Under the pieces are notes generated by a model. That model saw only the letters and a program-made list of their open reading frames with translations, ran no database searches and was not told where the DNA came from. The position numbers and the translations under genes are program-made. This document shows positions 15,260 through 22,116 of a stretch of DNA of 35,699 bases, in pieces; the first letter of the stretch is position 1; each line of letters opens with the position of its first letter. The stretch comes from an uncultured Kiritimatiellota bacterium (lineage in GTDB: Bacteria > Verrucomicrobiota > Kiritimatiellia > RFP12 > UBA1067). The stretch is taken from assembly GCA_934675625.1 (NCBI GenBank), contig CAKURH010000030.1:1-35699 (forward strand). The letters run 5' to 3'.

Positions 15260-16427
15260 AGCCGTTGTCTTTATTGGATGCGGATACCCAATGGGTGGTG
15301 TTCTTTTCCTCGCTCATATGGGGGTTGAGATTTATAGAAAGCAAGAGAATTTGGATGCAGACTTCTTTTTTGCGGCGATTAAAGGAGAGTCGCAGTTCGG
15401 ATTTTGGCGAATTGTACATGAAATGATTCCTGCCAGTAGAATCGTTGCGGCCTCGACATTTGATGAGGTGTCAAGGATGATTGTTGCGTTGGCGCGAAGA
15501 TATTCAAAGGTTGTCGTTCACACCGCTGGAGGATGGGGGCAGACAAAACAAATAATCGCAGCCAAATGGAGGCATAGACGAGATGAATCGCGGCGGATTG
15601 TTCTTGTTGGGACTACGCACTCGTATCGTAATGATAGTTGGTTACGAATTCCAATGAGCATATTCCAGTATATGATGTATCGCCTCTTTTATCGCATGGT
15701 TGTGTTTCAATGTGATTATGCAGTCAATAGGTTTGTCGGAGGTCGTCGATTGATTCAAGATAAGAGAGCCTGTGTCATTCCGCTTGGATGTGAGACATTT
15801 GATTCTTTTAGCCTTGCCGCACCACAGGGAGGCATTTGCCCTAGAGTACAAAAAGCCTTAAGCGATAGTTCTGTGTTTAAATTTGTATATCTTGCTGAAT
15901 TTCGTCCAGGTAAGAACCATCGGTGGTTGGTCACTTCGTTGGCGCCTGTTTTGAAATCACATCCATCTTCAATGCTGTTGCTTTGTGGAACTGGCAACAG
16001 AAAAATGGTTGAGAATGTCGTAAAGTGTATTCATCTGAATGGAGTTACGTCGCAAGTCATTATGGCTGGTTTCGTGAACCGAACAGCGATACCTTATGTT
16101 CTATCTCATTGTGACTGCGCGATTGTACCTTCTGGATCGGAGACGTTTGGGCACAATTTCTTGGAGCCGATGTTTGCGAAGATTCCTGTCTTGGGGACGG
16201 CCGTTGGAGTTGGTGTAGAGATTATCCAGAATCATAGGACAGGTTTTACCATTTCATTAAATAAGGTGAAAGAGTTTAGGTATAGAGCTTCCTTCATGAT
16301 AGAAAACCGAGAAGTTGTCAGAAAAATGGGGGAGAATGCATTTATGATGGTCAGCGATAAGTATAGCCATGCAAATGTAGCTGCTCGCCATGTCGAATTG
16401 TACAACCAGTTATTGAAAGAAGGATGA
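15243..16427 (+). CDS. GT4-type glycosyltransferase
   Basis: This 394-residue protein has the GT4 donor half: FVYLAEFRPGKNHRWL, LLLCGTG, VIMAGFVNR, and PSGSETFGHNFLEPM with an intact EX7E pair. The first half carries GYPMGGVLFLAHMG and a VHTAGGWGQ segment. The start overlaps the previous gene by 17 nt and has GAGGAAAAG as its ribosome site. It probably adds one sugar of the repeat unit. A 46-nt gap separates it from the next glycosyltransferase, the largest gap in this half of the cluster. Confidence 0.8.
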   Translation: MQDKSKAVVFIGCGYPMGGVLFLAHMGVEIYRKQENLDADFFFAAIKGESQFGFWRIVHEMIPASRIVAASTFDEVSRMIVALARRYSKVVVHTAGGWGQTKQIIAAKWRHRRDESRRIVLVGTTHSYRNDSWLRIPMSIFQYMMYRLFYRMVVFQCDYAVNRFVGGRRLIQDKRACVIPLGCETFDSFSLAAPQGGICPRVQKALSDSSVFKFVYLAEFRPGKNHRWLVTSLAPVLKSHPSSMLLLCGTGNRKMVENVVKCIHLNGVTSQVIMAGFVNRTAIPYVLSHCDCAIVPSGSETFGHNFLEPMFAKIPVLGTAVGVGVEIIQNHRTGFTISLNKVKEFRYRASFMIENREVVRKMGENAFMMVSDKYSHANVAARHVELYNQLLKEG

Positions 16428-16473
16428 GGAGGCGTCCTGAATATGGTCATGTAAAACGTAGAAGTGTTAACCT

Positions 16474-17637
16474 ATGAATGTTTTGAACGTTATCGATAGT
16501 GTCTTTAAGGCAGGAGGGGGGACATCAGAAGCCGTGCCGCGTATGTGCGAGGCATTGGCAGAGGAAGGATTGCGTGTTCGGCTTGTGACTAGTGGAGGGG
16601 AATATCCATCAAATGCTGCCGTAAAAGCTCATGAAAAAGGCGTTGATGTACGGTTCTGCCCGGTAAAGCACGTTCCTTATTTCTCGTTTTTGCGCGTGAC
16701 TGAACAATTCAAAAATGAGTTATATACTGGTGTTGCATGGGCTGACATCGTTCATGTTCATGGTCTATGGCAAGATCCGGGATGGGTTGTGATTAAACAA
16801 GCGCGGCGAGAAGGTAAGCCATACCTTATGCAACCGCATGGTTTTCTTAATAAGTTGGCAAGGTTGAATCATTCGAAATGGAGAAAAAAGCTCGTCGGCT
16901 CGCTGATTGAACGTCCAAATCTGAATCACGCCGCCTGTGTGATTGCAACAGCTGAAAGCGAGAAGCTGGGGATTGAACGATATGGAATCAAGGCTCCTAT
17001 TGAAATTGTTCCAATCGGAATCGATACTGTTGCGATTGATGCAGCCAGACAGGATCGCCAGTTACTTGCGAAGTGGGGTTTGAATCCGTCCAAGAAGACG
17101 TTGCTCTATCTTTCGCGATTAACGCCGATCAAGGGATTGGATTTGCTCGCACAGGCTTGGGCGCGGCTTGGCCAGTTTCACAAGGACTGGCAACTCTTTA
17201 TTGCAGGGCCTGATGATCGTGGATATGCGGCTGAAATCCAGAATCTTTATAGGCGAATAATCAAGGATGGATCTGTGATTTTTTCTGGGCCGATTTATGG
17301 AATGGAGAAAAATGTCCTGTTAAAGTCGGTTGACTCATTTGTATTGCCAACGCGAAGTGAAAACTTCAGCATTGCCGTTCAAGAGGCTCTTGCGGCTGGG
17401 TTACCGATTGTTTGTACGAAGGGGGCTCCGTGGAAAGTGATTGCGGCGGAAGGTGCGGGCGAATGGGTTGAAATCAGCGCGGATGCGATTTGTAATGGTT
17501 TGCGCAATGTACTTTCTGCCGACGATTTAACGCGGCGGAAAATGGGAGAAGCGGGTAAACGCATCGTTGCTCGTGATTTCGGTTGGGCTGGGATCTCCAA
17601 GAAACTGGTTGCAGTATATCAGAAGGTATTGCAATAG
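16474..17637 (+). CDS. GT4-type glycosyltransferase
   Basis: This 387-residue GT-B protein begins MNVLNVIDSVFKAGGGTSEAV, the glycine-rich acceptor-side loop. It continues with VHVHGLWQ, QPHGFL, YLSRLTPIKGLDLL, and the donor site RSENFSIAVQEALAAGLPIV with EX7E intact. It is the last gene before the RloA/RloB insertion, and its former operon partner is probably the GT2 at 19696. The ribosome site is weak. Confidence 0.82.
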   Translation: MNVLNVIDSVFKAGGGTSEAVPRMCEALAEEGLRVRLVTSGGEYPSNAAVKAHEKGVDVRFCPVKHVPYFSFLRVTEQFKNELYTGVAWADIVHVHGLWQDPGWVVIKQARREGKPYLMQPHGFLNKLARLNHSKWRKKLVGSLIERPNLNHAACVIATAESEKLGIERYGIKAPIEIVPIGIDTVAIDAARQDRQLLAKWGLNPSKKTLLYLSRLTPIKGLDLLAQAWARLGQFHKDWQLFIAGPDDRGYAAEIQNLYRRIIKDGSVIFSGPIYGMEKNVLLKSVDSFVLPTRSENFSIAVQEALAAGLPIVCTKGAPWKVIAAEGAGEWVEISADAICNGLRNVLSADDLTRRKMGEAGKRIVARDFGWAGISKKLVAVYQKVLQ

Positions 17638-17689
17638 TTTGAGTTGCGGGGTGAAATTATTCTTTGAGGTTGAGTTTTCGGGCATACGG

Positions 17690-17718
17690 TTGACGCTTAT
17701 ATCATCTTGTGGTATATT
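17690..17718 (+). promoter_or_regulatory. Strong sigma70-type promoter for rloA-rloB
   Basis: TTGACG (17690-17695), a 17-nt spacer, then TATATT (17713-17718) lies in the 112-nt gap before the ATPase ATG at 17750, leaving a leader of about 24 nt with a GAAAGAAGGG ribosome site. It is the best -35/-10 pair in the window and indicates that the ATPase/nuclease pair is transcribed independently of the glycan operon. Confidence 0.65.
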
Positions 17719-17749
17719 ATCCTTGTTTCTTACGAAAGAAGGGCATAAG

Positions 17750-19033
17750 ATGATACTGGAATTCATTGTTGAGAACTTTCGCTCCATAGATGAAGAGCAA
17801 GTGTTGAGTTTCTACACCAAAGGGACTCAGGGCGGCAATTTAGGGAACACGGTTGTTCTTCCAGATACGCCGTACAGAATATTGAAGAGCATAGGACTGT
17901 ATGGCTCAAACGCTTCTGGGAAGACGAATATCCTACGTGCATTGTGGACGTTGAGGAGGATGGTTTGTGCATCGTATCGATTTGGTGAAGATGAGCATAT
18001 CAGATGGTATGATCCTTGTATCTTTGACACGGCTCGTAGAGATGATGCAACACGTTTTGAGATTGATCTGACAATTCCGATGGAAGATGGCTTGCGTCGA
18101 TTCCTTTACACGGTTGCTTATAATCAAACCGAAGTAATTGAAGAGTCGTTAACGACATTCACGAAAAACAGGCCAGCACGTTTGTTTTCGCGTAAGCGAG
18201 GTGATACGCGTGAGACAATAGCATTAGGAGCATCACTTCGGGGCGGAGACAGGAAGATTGCGTTTTTTAAGAACCAGTCTTATCTTTCCGTTGCAGGTCG
18301 AAATGCGGGTGCTCCACTGATTATGCGAAAGGTTTATCAGTATTTCCGTACACAGTTCACGCAAATCCGACTAAATGAAGAAGACTGGGACTTTTCCTCA
18401 AATGAAGACGTTGATGCTGCTCGATTGATTCGGTTTGTTGATGTCGGTGTGACAGATGTTAAGCAGCGTATTGTAGATGATGCGACAATTGAAGTGCGGT
18501 TGCCGCCAGATATGCCTATTGCGTTGCGTCAGAGGCTATTAAACCGCGTCAAGAATCGGTATGTGTTTACGCATGAGGCGAATAGAGGCGAATTCGGAGA
18601 ACTTGACTTGCGGGAAGAATCCGATGGTACGCGTCGTATGTTTGGCTTGTTTCCACAGGTAGTGGATGTTCTGACAAGGGGCGGTGTGTTCATCATTGAC
18701 GAGATTGAATGTGGAATGCATCCTTTTATGGCGGAGACGCTGGTACGGCTTTTTAATGACTCGGAAGCAAATGTGGGGCAGGCGCAACTTCTCTTTACGA
18801 CGCATAACAGTAATTTGATGTCGCCGAATTTATTGCGCAGAGATCAGATTTGGTTCACCGAAAAGAAGTGTGGTAGAACACGATGTTATTCGTTGGATGA
18901 TTTTGACAAGAAGATGGTTACGCCGACGAGTCCCTATGTAAAATGGTATTTGGAGGGGCGTTTTGGTGCGATTCCCTCTATTGATTTTGCAGGATTGGTT
19001 GAGGCTGTAGTTGCATTGCGAGAAAGGCGTTGA
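17750..19033 (+). CDS. rloA: RloA-type AAA/ABC-like ATPase (defence-associated)
   Basis: This 427-residue protein is of the AAA15/AAA21 family, SMC/OLD-like. It starts with EFIVENFRSI, the usual opening of these ATPases. Walker A is GSNASGKT at 52-59. Walker B is FIIDE (314-318) followed by GMHP, and the H-loop is TTHNSNL with H352. Like RloA, it lacks a fused Toprim nuclease, which is supplied by the next gene 1 nt downstream. The pair resembles OLD nucleases split in two. RloA/RloB genes were first noted in type I restriction-modification cassettes. The ATPase probably senses and gates the nuclease; the trigger is unknown. Start 17750 was chosen for its ribosome site and family fit rather than upstream in-frame codons. 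Confidence 0.82.
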   Translation: MILEFIVENFRSIDEEQVLSFYTKGTQGGNLGNTVVLPDTPYRILKSIGLYGSNASGKTNILRALWTLRRMVCASYRFGEDEHIRWYDPCIFDTARRDDATRFEIDLTIPMEDGLRRFLYTVAYNQTEVIEESLTTFTKNRPARLFSRKRGDTRETIALGASLRGGDRKIAFFKNQSYLSVAGRNAGAPLIMRKVYQYFRTQFTQIRLNEEDWDFSSNEDVDAARLIRFVDVGVTDVKQRIVDDATIEVRLPPDMPIALRQRLLNRVKNRYVFTHEANRGEFGELDLREESDGTRRMFGLFPQVVDVLTRGGVFIIDEIECGMHPFMAETLVRLFNDSEANVGQAQLLFTTHNSNLMSPNLLRRDQIWFTEKKCGRTRCYSLDDFDKKMVTPTSPYVKWYLEGRFGAIPSIDFAGLVEAVVALRERR

Positions 19034-19034
19034 T

Positions 19035-19682
19035 ATGCGTAATAAAAAAAGGCGAACGCCAAAGAAGCTCCTCCTTGTGTTGCACATATTTTGTGAAGGG
19101 GCGAAAACGGAGCCGAACTACATTGCTCGGTATAAGGATTTGTTTTGTGGTAATGCGATTGCAATCAAGGTTGAAAAGACAGATAAAAACACCCCGGTTC
19201 AGTTGGTGCAGACAGCGGTGTGTAGCAAAGAGTCGGGGGCGAACTCTTCTTTGGATGAATATTGGGTGGTTTATGATCGGGAATCTCCTATGAAATATTC
19301 GGAGAGATTGCATGCTCAGGCACGTGACTTGGCGAGACAGAATGGCATTTGCATCGCTTTGTCAAATGTGTGTTTTGAAGTGTGGTTGCTTTTGCATAAG
19401 CAAGCCACTTGTGCTGCGTGCAATACATGTGCGGAACTTCTTGCACGAAATGATTTCAAGGTTGCATTTCGCGGCTATGAGAAAGGCGGTTCCTGCACAC
19501 TGACGCGTGAACAAATAAAACAGGCAAGAGAGCGGGCGAAGAGACTCAATGCGAACACGATTGTTTGCGCGAACAAAGATTGGAATGTGCCATCTAAATG
19601 GAATCCATATACGGATGTGTATAAGTTGTTAGAGGCGATAGATCTATTCTTGGGAAGATTGTCGGTAAATGTAGCGCAATAG
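19035..19682 (+). CDS. rloB: RloB-type Toprim-like nuclease
   Basis: This 215-residue protein has the RloB landmarks: basic N-terminus KKRRTPKK, then strand and FCEGAKTEPNY (Toprim-type EGxTE, E21 and E26), WVVYDRE with D81 and E83 in place of the Toprim DxD, and SNVCFEVWLLLH (110-121), the family signature. The expected activity is metal-dependent nucleic-acid cleavage under control of the ATPase encoded 1 nt upstream. Start 19035 was chosen because AGAAAGG lies 7 nt upstream. The product is rich in cysteine around 124-133 (CAACNTCAE), which might bind metal. The usual C-terminal helical part appears complete. Confidence 0.78.
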   Translation: MRNKKRRTPKKLLLVLHIFCEGAKTEPNYIARYKDLFCGNAIAIKVEKTDKNTPVQLVQTAVCSKESGANSSLDEYWVVYDRESPMKYSERLHAQARDLARQNGICIALSNVCFEVWLLLHKQATCAACNTCAELLARNDFKVAFRGYEKGGSCTLTREQIKQARERAKRLNANTIVCANKDWNVPSKWNPYTDVYKLLEAIDLFLGRLSVNVAQ

Positions 19683-19695
19683 GTTATAAAGTTGA

Positions 19696-20541
19696 ATGAA
19701 CATTCCTGTTTCGATTGTAATCCCCGTTAAGAACGACGCGCGGAATCTTGCGGAGTGTTTGCCGTTGTTGTCCGATTTCGACGATGTACAGATTGTCGAT
19801 TCAGGTAGCACGGATGAGACGGTGAAGGTTGGGGCGAAGTGGCATCGTCCGATTGTACGGTTCAGATGGAACGGTCAATTCCCCAAGAAGCGGAACTGGG
19901 CGTTGAGAACCTTGACTTTCAAATATCCGTGGGTCATGTTCCTGGATGCAGATGAACGCATGACGAATGCGTTCAGACAGGAATTGGCAACGTTCCTCGC
20001 GTCGAAAGAATCGGAAGGGTGCGATGTCATCCGCTGTTTTTATGACAACTGGTTCATGGGACGGATGTTGCGGCATGGGGATGTCATGCAGAAGACGGCC
20101 ATCTTGCGTGTTGGTGCTGCCGAATATGAGCGCATCGAGGAAGACCATTGGTCAAATCTTGACATGGAAATCCATGAGCATATCATACCTCGTCGAGAAG
20201 AGGCGGCGCATACGATTGCCGCACGACTTGAACATCATGACAAGCGTTCCCTAGAAAGTTATTTCCGCAAGCACGAGGAATACGCAAAGTGGGAGGCGAA
20301 CCGCTACCGTATGCTGATCGCGAAGTATGGGACAATTGCGAATGTCCCAAACCTGACGGCGCGGCAGCGACAGAAATATGCGAATATCACGAAGTGGTGG
20401 TTTGCGCCAACTTATTTCATTGTGTCCTACGTTGTGAAGTGTGGCTTCTTGGATGGCAGGCCTGGCTATGTTTTTGCTCGCAACAAGATGAGGTATTTTG
20501 GGAAGATTCGGTGGCTGTTGAGTCTTGTGCGGTCTGTATGA
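19696..20541 (+). CDS. GT2-type glycosyltransferase, WaaE/KdtX-like
   Basis: This 281-residue GT-A protein has VSIVIPVKNDARNL, then VDSGSTDET, then KKRNWALRTL, then FLDADERM (DxD). This order is characteristic of the WaaE/KdtX group of lipopolysaccharide-core glycosyltransferases and of similar capsule enzymes. The C-terminal region has a hydrophobic segment (WFAPTYFIVSYVV) that could lie on the membrane. It ends the AT-rich cluster; the next gene, 15 nt downstream, has native GC content and its own promoter. Confidence 0.8.
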   Translation: MNIPVSIVIPVKNDARNLAECLPLLSDFDDVQIVDSGSTDETVKVGAKWHRPIVRFRWNGQFPKKRNWALRTLTFKYPWVMFLDADERMTNAFRQELATFLASKESEGCDVIRCFYDNWFMGRMLRHGDVMQKTAILRVGAAEYERIEEDHWSNLDMEIHEHIIPRREEAAHTIAARLEHHDKRSLESYFRKHEEYAKWEANRYRMLIAKYGTIANVPNLTARQRQKYANITKWWFAPTYFIVSYVVKCGFLDGRPGYVFARNKMRYFGKIRWLLSLVRSV

Positions 20542-20547
20542 TATAAT
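20518..20547 (+). promoter_or_regulatory. Promoter with extended -10, near-leaderless
   Basis: TTGAGT (20518-20523), an 18-nt spacer, then TATAAT (20542-20547) preceded by TGA. The downstream ATG is at 20557, 9 nt after the -10 box, leaving a leader of about 2-4 nt and no Shine-Dalgarno. The 15 bases at 20539-20553 are identical to those at 29512-29526. Confidence 0.6.
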
Positions 20548-20556
20548 ACGCGAACC

Positions 20557-22116
20557 ATGAGCGAAGAGAACGGAAACATCCTTGATTTCGGGTCCATCGA
20601 CTTCACGCCCGCCTGGGCGAAGAAGGGTGCCGGGGTCAGTGTCGGAAAGATTCGTCCCGAATCCGACGGGGCACGCGAGACGGGGCGTGGGGACAGGCCC
20701 CGCAAGCCGTTCGGCGACCGCAAGCCGATGGGCGAGAAGCGCCCTTTCGGTGATCGCAAGCCGATGGGCGACCGCAAGCCCTTTGGCCCGCGCAAGCCGT
20801 TCGGGGAACGTCCGCGCCCGCTCGACTGCGAGGTGAAGATTCTGCCCGAGACGAAGGCGCTCGGCACGATCATCCGCAAGCTGCAGGGCGATGCGCACGC
20901 CTACAAACTCAAGGAGCTCGCGTATTTCTTCCTCGACAATCCCCAGTCGATCCTGCTGAAGATCACGCCGCGTGCGGCCGCCGCCCCCAACGCGAAGCCC
21001 ACGGCCTTCTGCCAATGCAAGGCCTGCGGGTTCGCCTCGACGCGCGAGGAGGACGTCCTGTCGCATGCGCTCGCGGCGCACCTCGGCGACTACTACGACG
21101 CGAAGGTGATTGACTGCGAGCCGCCGAAGGGCAATTTCAGCTGCGTCGCGAAGTGCGGGCTTTCGGGCGTCCTCCTTGGGCCGCCGAACATCCACGAGTT
21201 CAACGCGACGGTGAAGGAGATGATTCGGACGAAGTTCCCGAACATGCCCGAGGACCAGTACCGCGCGCACATTGAGATGGTGCGCGAGCCGGAGGCGATC
21301 GAGGAATGGCGCAAGGGCGCGACGAAGAAGACCGTCTTCTTCGCGAAGGGCCAGGCCGAGGTCGAGGGCGCGGCGCAGCTGACGCGCGAACAGGCCGAGG
21401 GCGAGTTCAAGCGCACGATCCTGCCGTCGCTCCTGGAGCGTCCGAAGCACCTCATGATCACGGCGGACGTCGTTCAGAAGTCGCCGGTGAAGCCGCTCGT
21501 CTGGGCGGTGAACGACGCGATCCAGGCCGAACGCCGCGCGCCGGCGGGCATGTGCTTCGCGCTGCGCGGCGCGTTCCACCACCGCAAGCTCCATTTCTTC
21601 CGCGCGAACGACGCGCGCGGCCCGGAGTTCGTCTCGGGCCTTGAGTACAAGGCGTTCGATGCCGCGCATGCGATTCCCGAACTCGCCCGCGCCGCGCAGT
21701 TCGTTGCCGAGCATCCCTGCTGCGACAAGTCGGAGTTCCCGACGGACGACCCCGAGTTCGAGCAGCACCTGAACTGGCTCGTCACGACTGGCCACGTCGT
21801 CGCGTTCACGAACGGCGTCTTCTCGGCCGTCGAGAAGTTCCCGAAGTACGGCCCGCAGTGGAAGAAGAGAGCGAAGAAAACGGAGGAAAAGCCTGTGGTG
21901 ATAGCAGGGCCTGCGGCGCTGAACGCGGAGGAATCGGAGGTAGGAAGACACGGAGATGAGGTTAAGCAGAATCCGAGCGAATCCGTGAAATCCGTGGTTG
22001 AACAAAACTCGGATGTAGAGAGACCGGCAAATCCGTGCGAATCCGTGCAATCCGTGGTTCAAAATTCTGAAGAAGAGGTGAAGAAAGATGAGACTGCCCC
22101 TGTCGTGGCTGAATGA
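20557..22116 (+). CDS. Unrecognised protein with hexapeptide repeats and putative zinc finger
   Basis: This 519-residue protein is of unknown function. Residues 49-84 are six hexapeptide repeats of the type RKPFGD, a basic low-complexity tract that often contacts RNA. A putative zinc site follows: C154, C157, H170 and H175 (CKACGF then HALAAH), with C196 and C200 nearby. Residues 190-430 form a folded region I do not recognise. The tail from about 435 is lysine/glutamate-rich and is encoded by dispersed and tandem DNA repeats. The last 29 nt overlap the start of pheT, so the two are probably co-transcribed. A nucleic-acid-binding role is suggested only by composition. Confidence 0.75.
   Translation: MSEENGNILDFGSIDFTPAWAKKGAGVSVGKIRPESDGARETGRGDRPRKPFGDRKPMGEKRPFGDRKPMGDRKPFGPRKPFGERPRPLDCEVKILPETKALGTIIRKLQGDAHAYKLKELAYFFLDNPQSILLKITPRAAAAPNAKPTAFCQCKACGFASTREEDVLSHALAAHLGDYYDAKVIDCEPPKGNFSCVAKCGLSGVLLGPPNIHEFNATVKEMIRTKFPNMPEDQYRAHIEMVREPEAIEEWRKGATKKTVFFAKGQAEVEGAAQLTREQAEGEFKRTILPSLLERPKHLMITADVVQKSPVKPLVWAVNDAIQAERRAPAGMCFALRGAFHHRKLHFFRANDARGPEFVSGLEYKAFDAAHAIPELARAAQFVAEHPCCDKSEFPTDDPEFEQHLNWLVTTGHVVAFTNGVFSAVEKFPKYGPQWKKRAKKTEEKPVVIAGPAALNAEESEVGRHGDEVKQNPSESVKSVVEQNSDVERPANPCESVQSVVQNSEEEVKKDETAPVVAE
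20701..20808 (+). repeat. Six in-frame 18-bp repeats
   Basis: Six consecutive 18-nt units encode RKPFGD, RKPMGE, KRPFGD, RKPMGD, RKPFGP and RKPFGE. The period is exact and there are few base changes between units, consistent with recent slippage or selection for a basic flexible tract. Confidence 0.85.
21917..21953 (-). repeat. Dispersed 37-nt repeat, copy 1 (within coding sequence)
   Basis: Read on the minus strand, this segment matches 30795-30831 on the plus strand at 31 of 37 positions. Here it encodes part of the C-terminal tail of the unrecognised protein. The minus-strand sequence resembles intergenic repeats of the type CCGTGTCTTC...TTCAGCG found in other PVC-type genomes; that last point is recollection, not checked. 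Confidence 0.6.
21970..22070 (+). repeat. 60-nt tandem repeat with 10-nt sub-repeats
   Basis: Two copies begin at 21970 and 22030. Each holds a run of ATCCGTG-type 10-nt sub-repeats followed by TCCGTGGTT and an A-rich end. They are translated as NPSESVKSVVEQNSD and NPCESVQSVVQNSEE at the end of the unrecognised protein, immediately upstream of pheT. On the minus strand they read as NHGFHGFARI-like peptides, a pattern often seen in spurious ORFs over intergenic repeats. Confidence 0.75.

Noticed and set aside
20701..20808. Short regular repeats as a CRISPR array
   Set aside because: The 18-nt units are directly adjacent with no spacers and stay in frame within a coding region.
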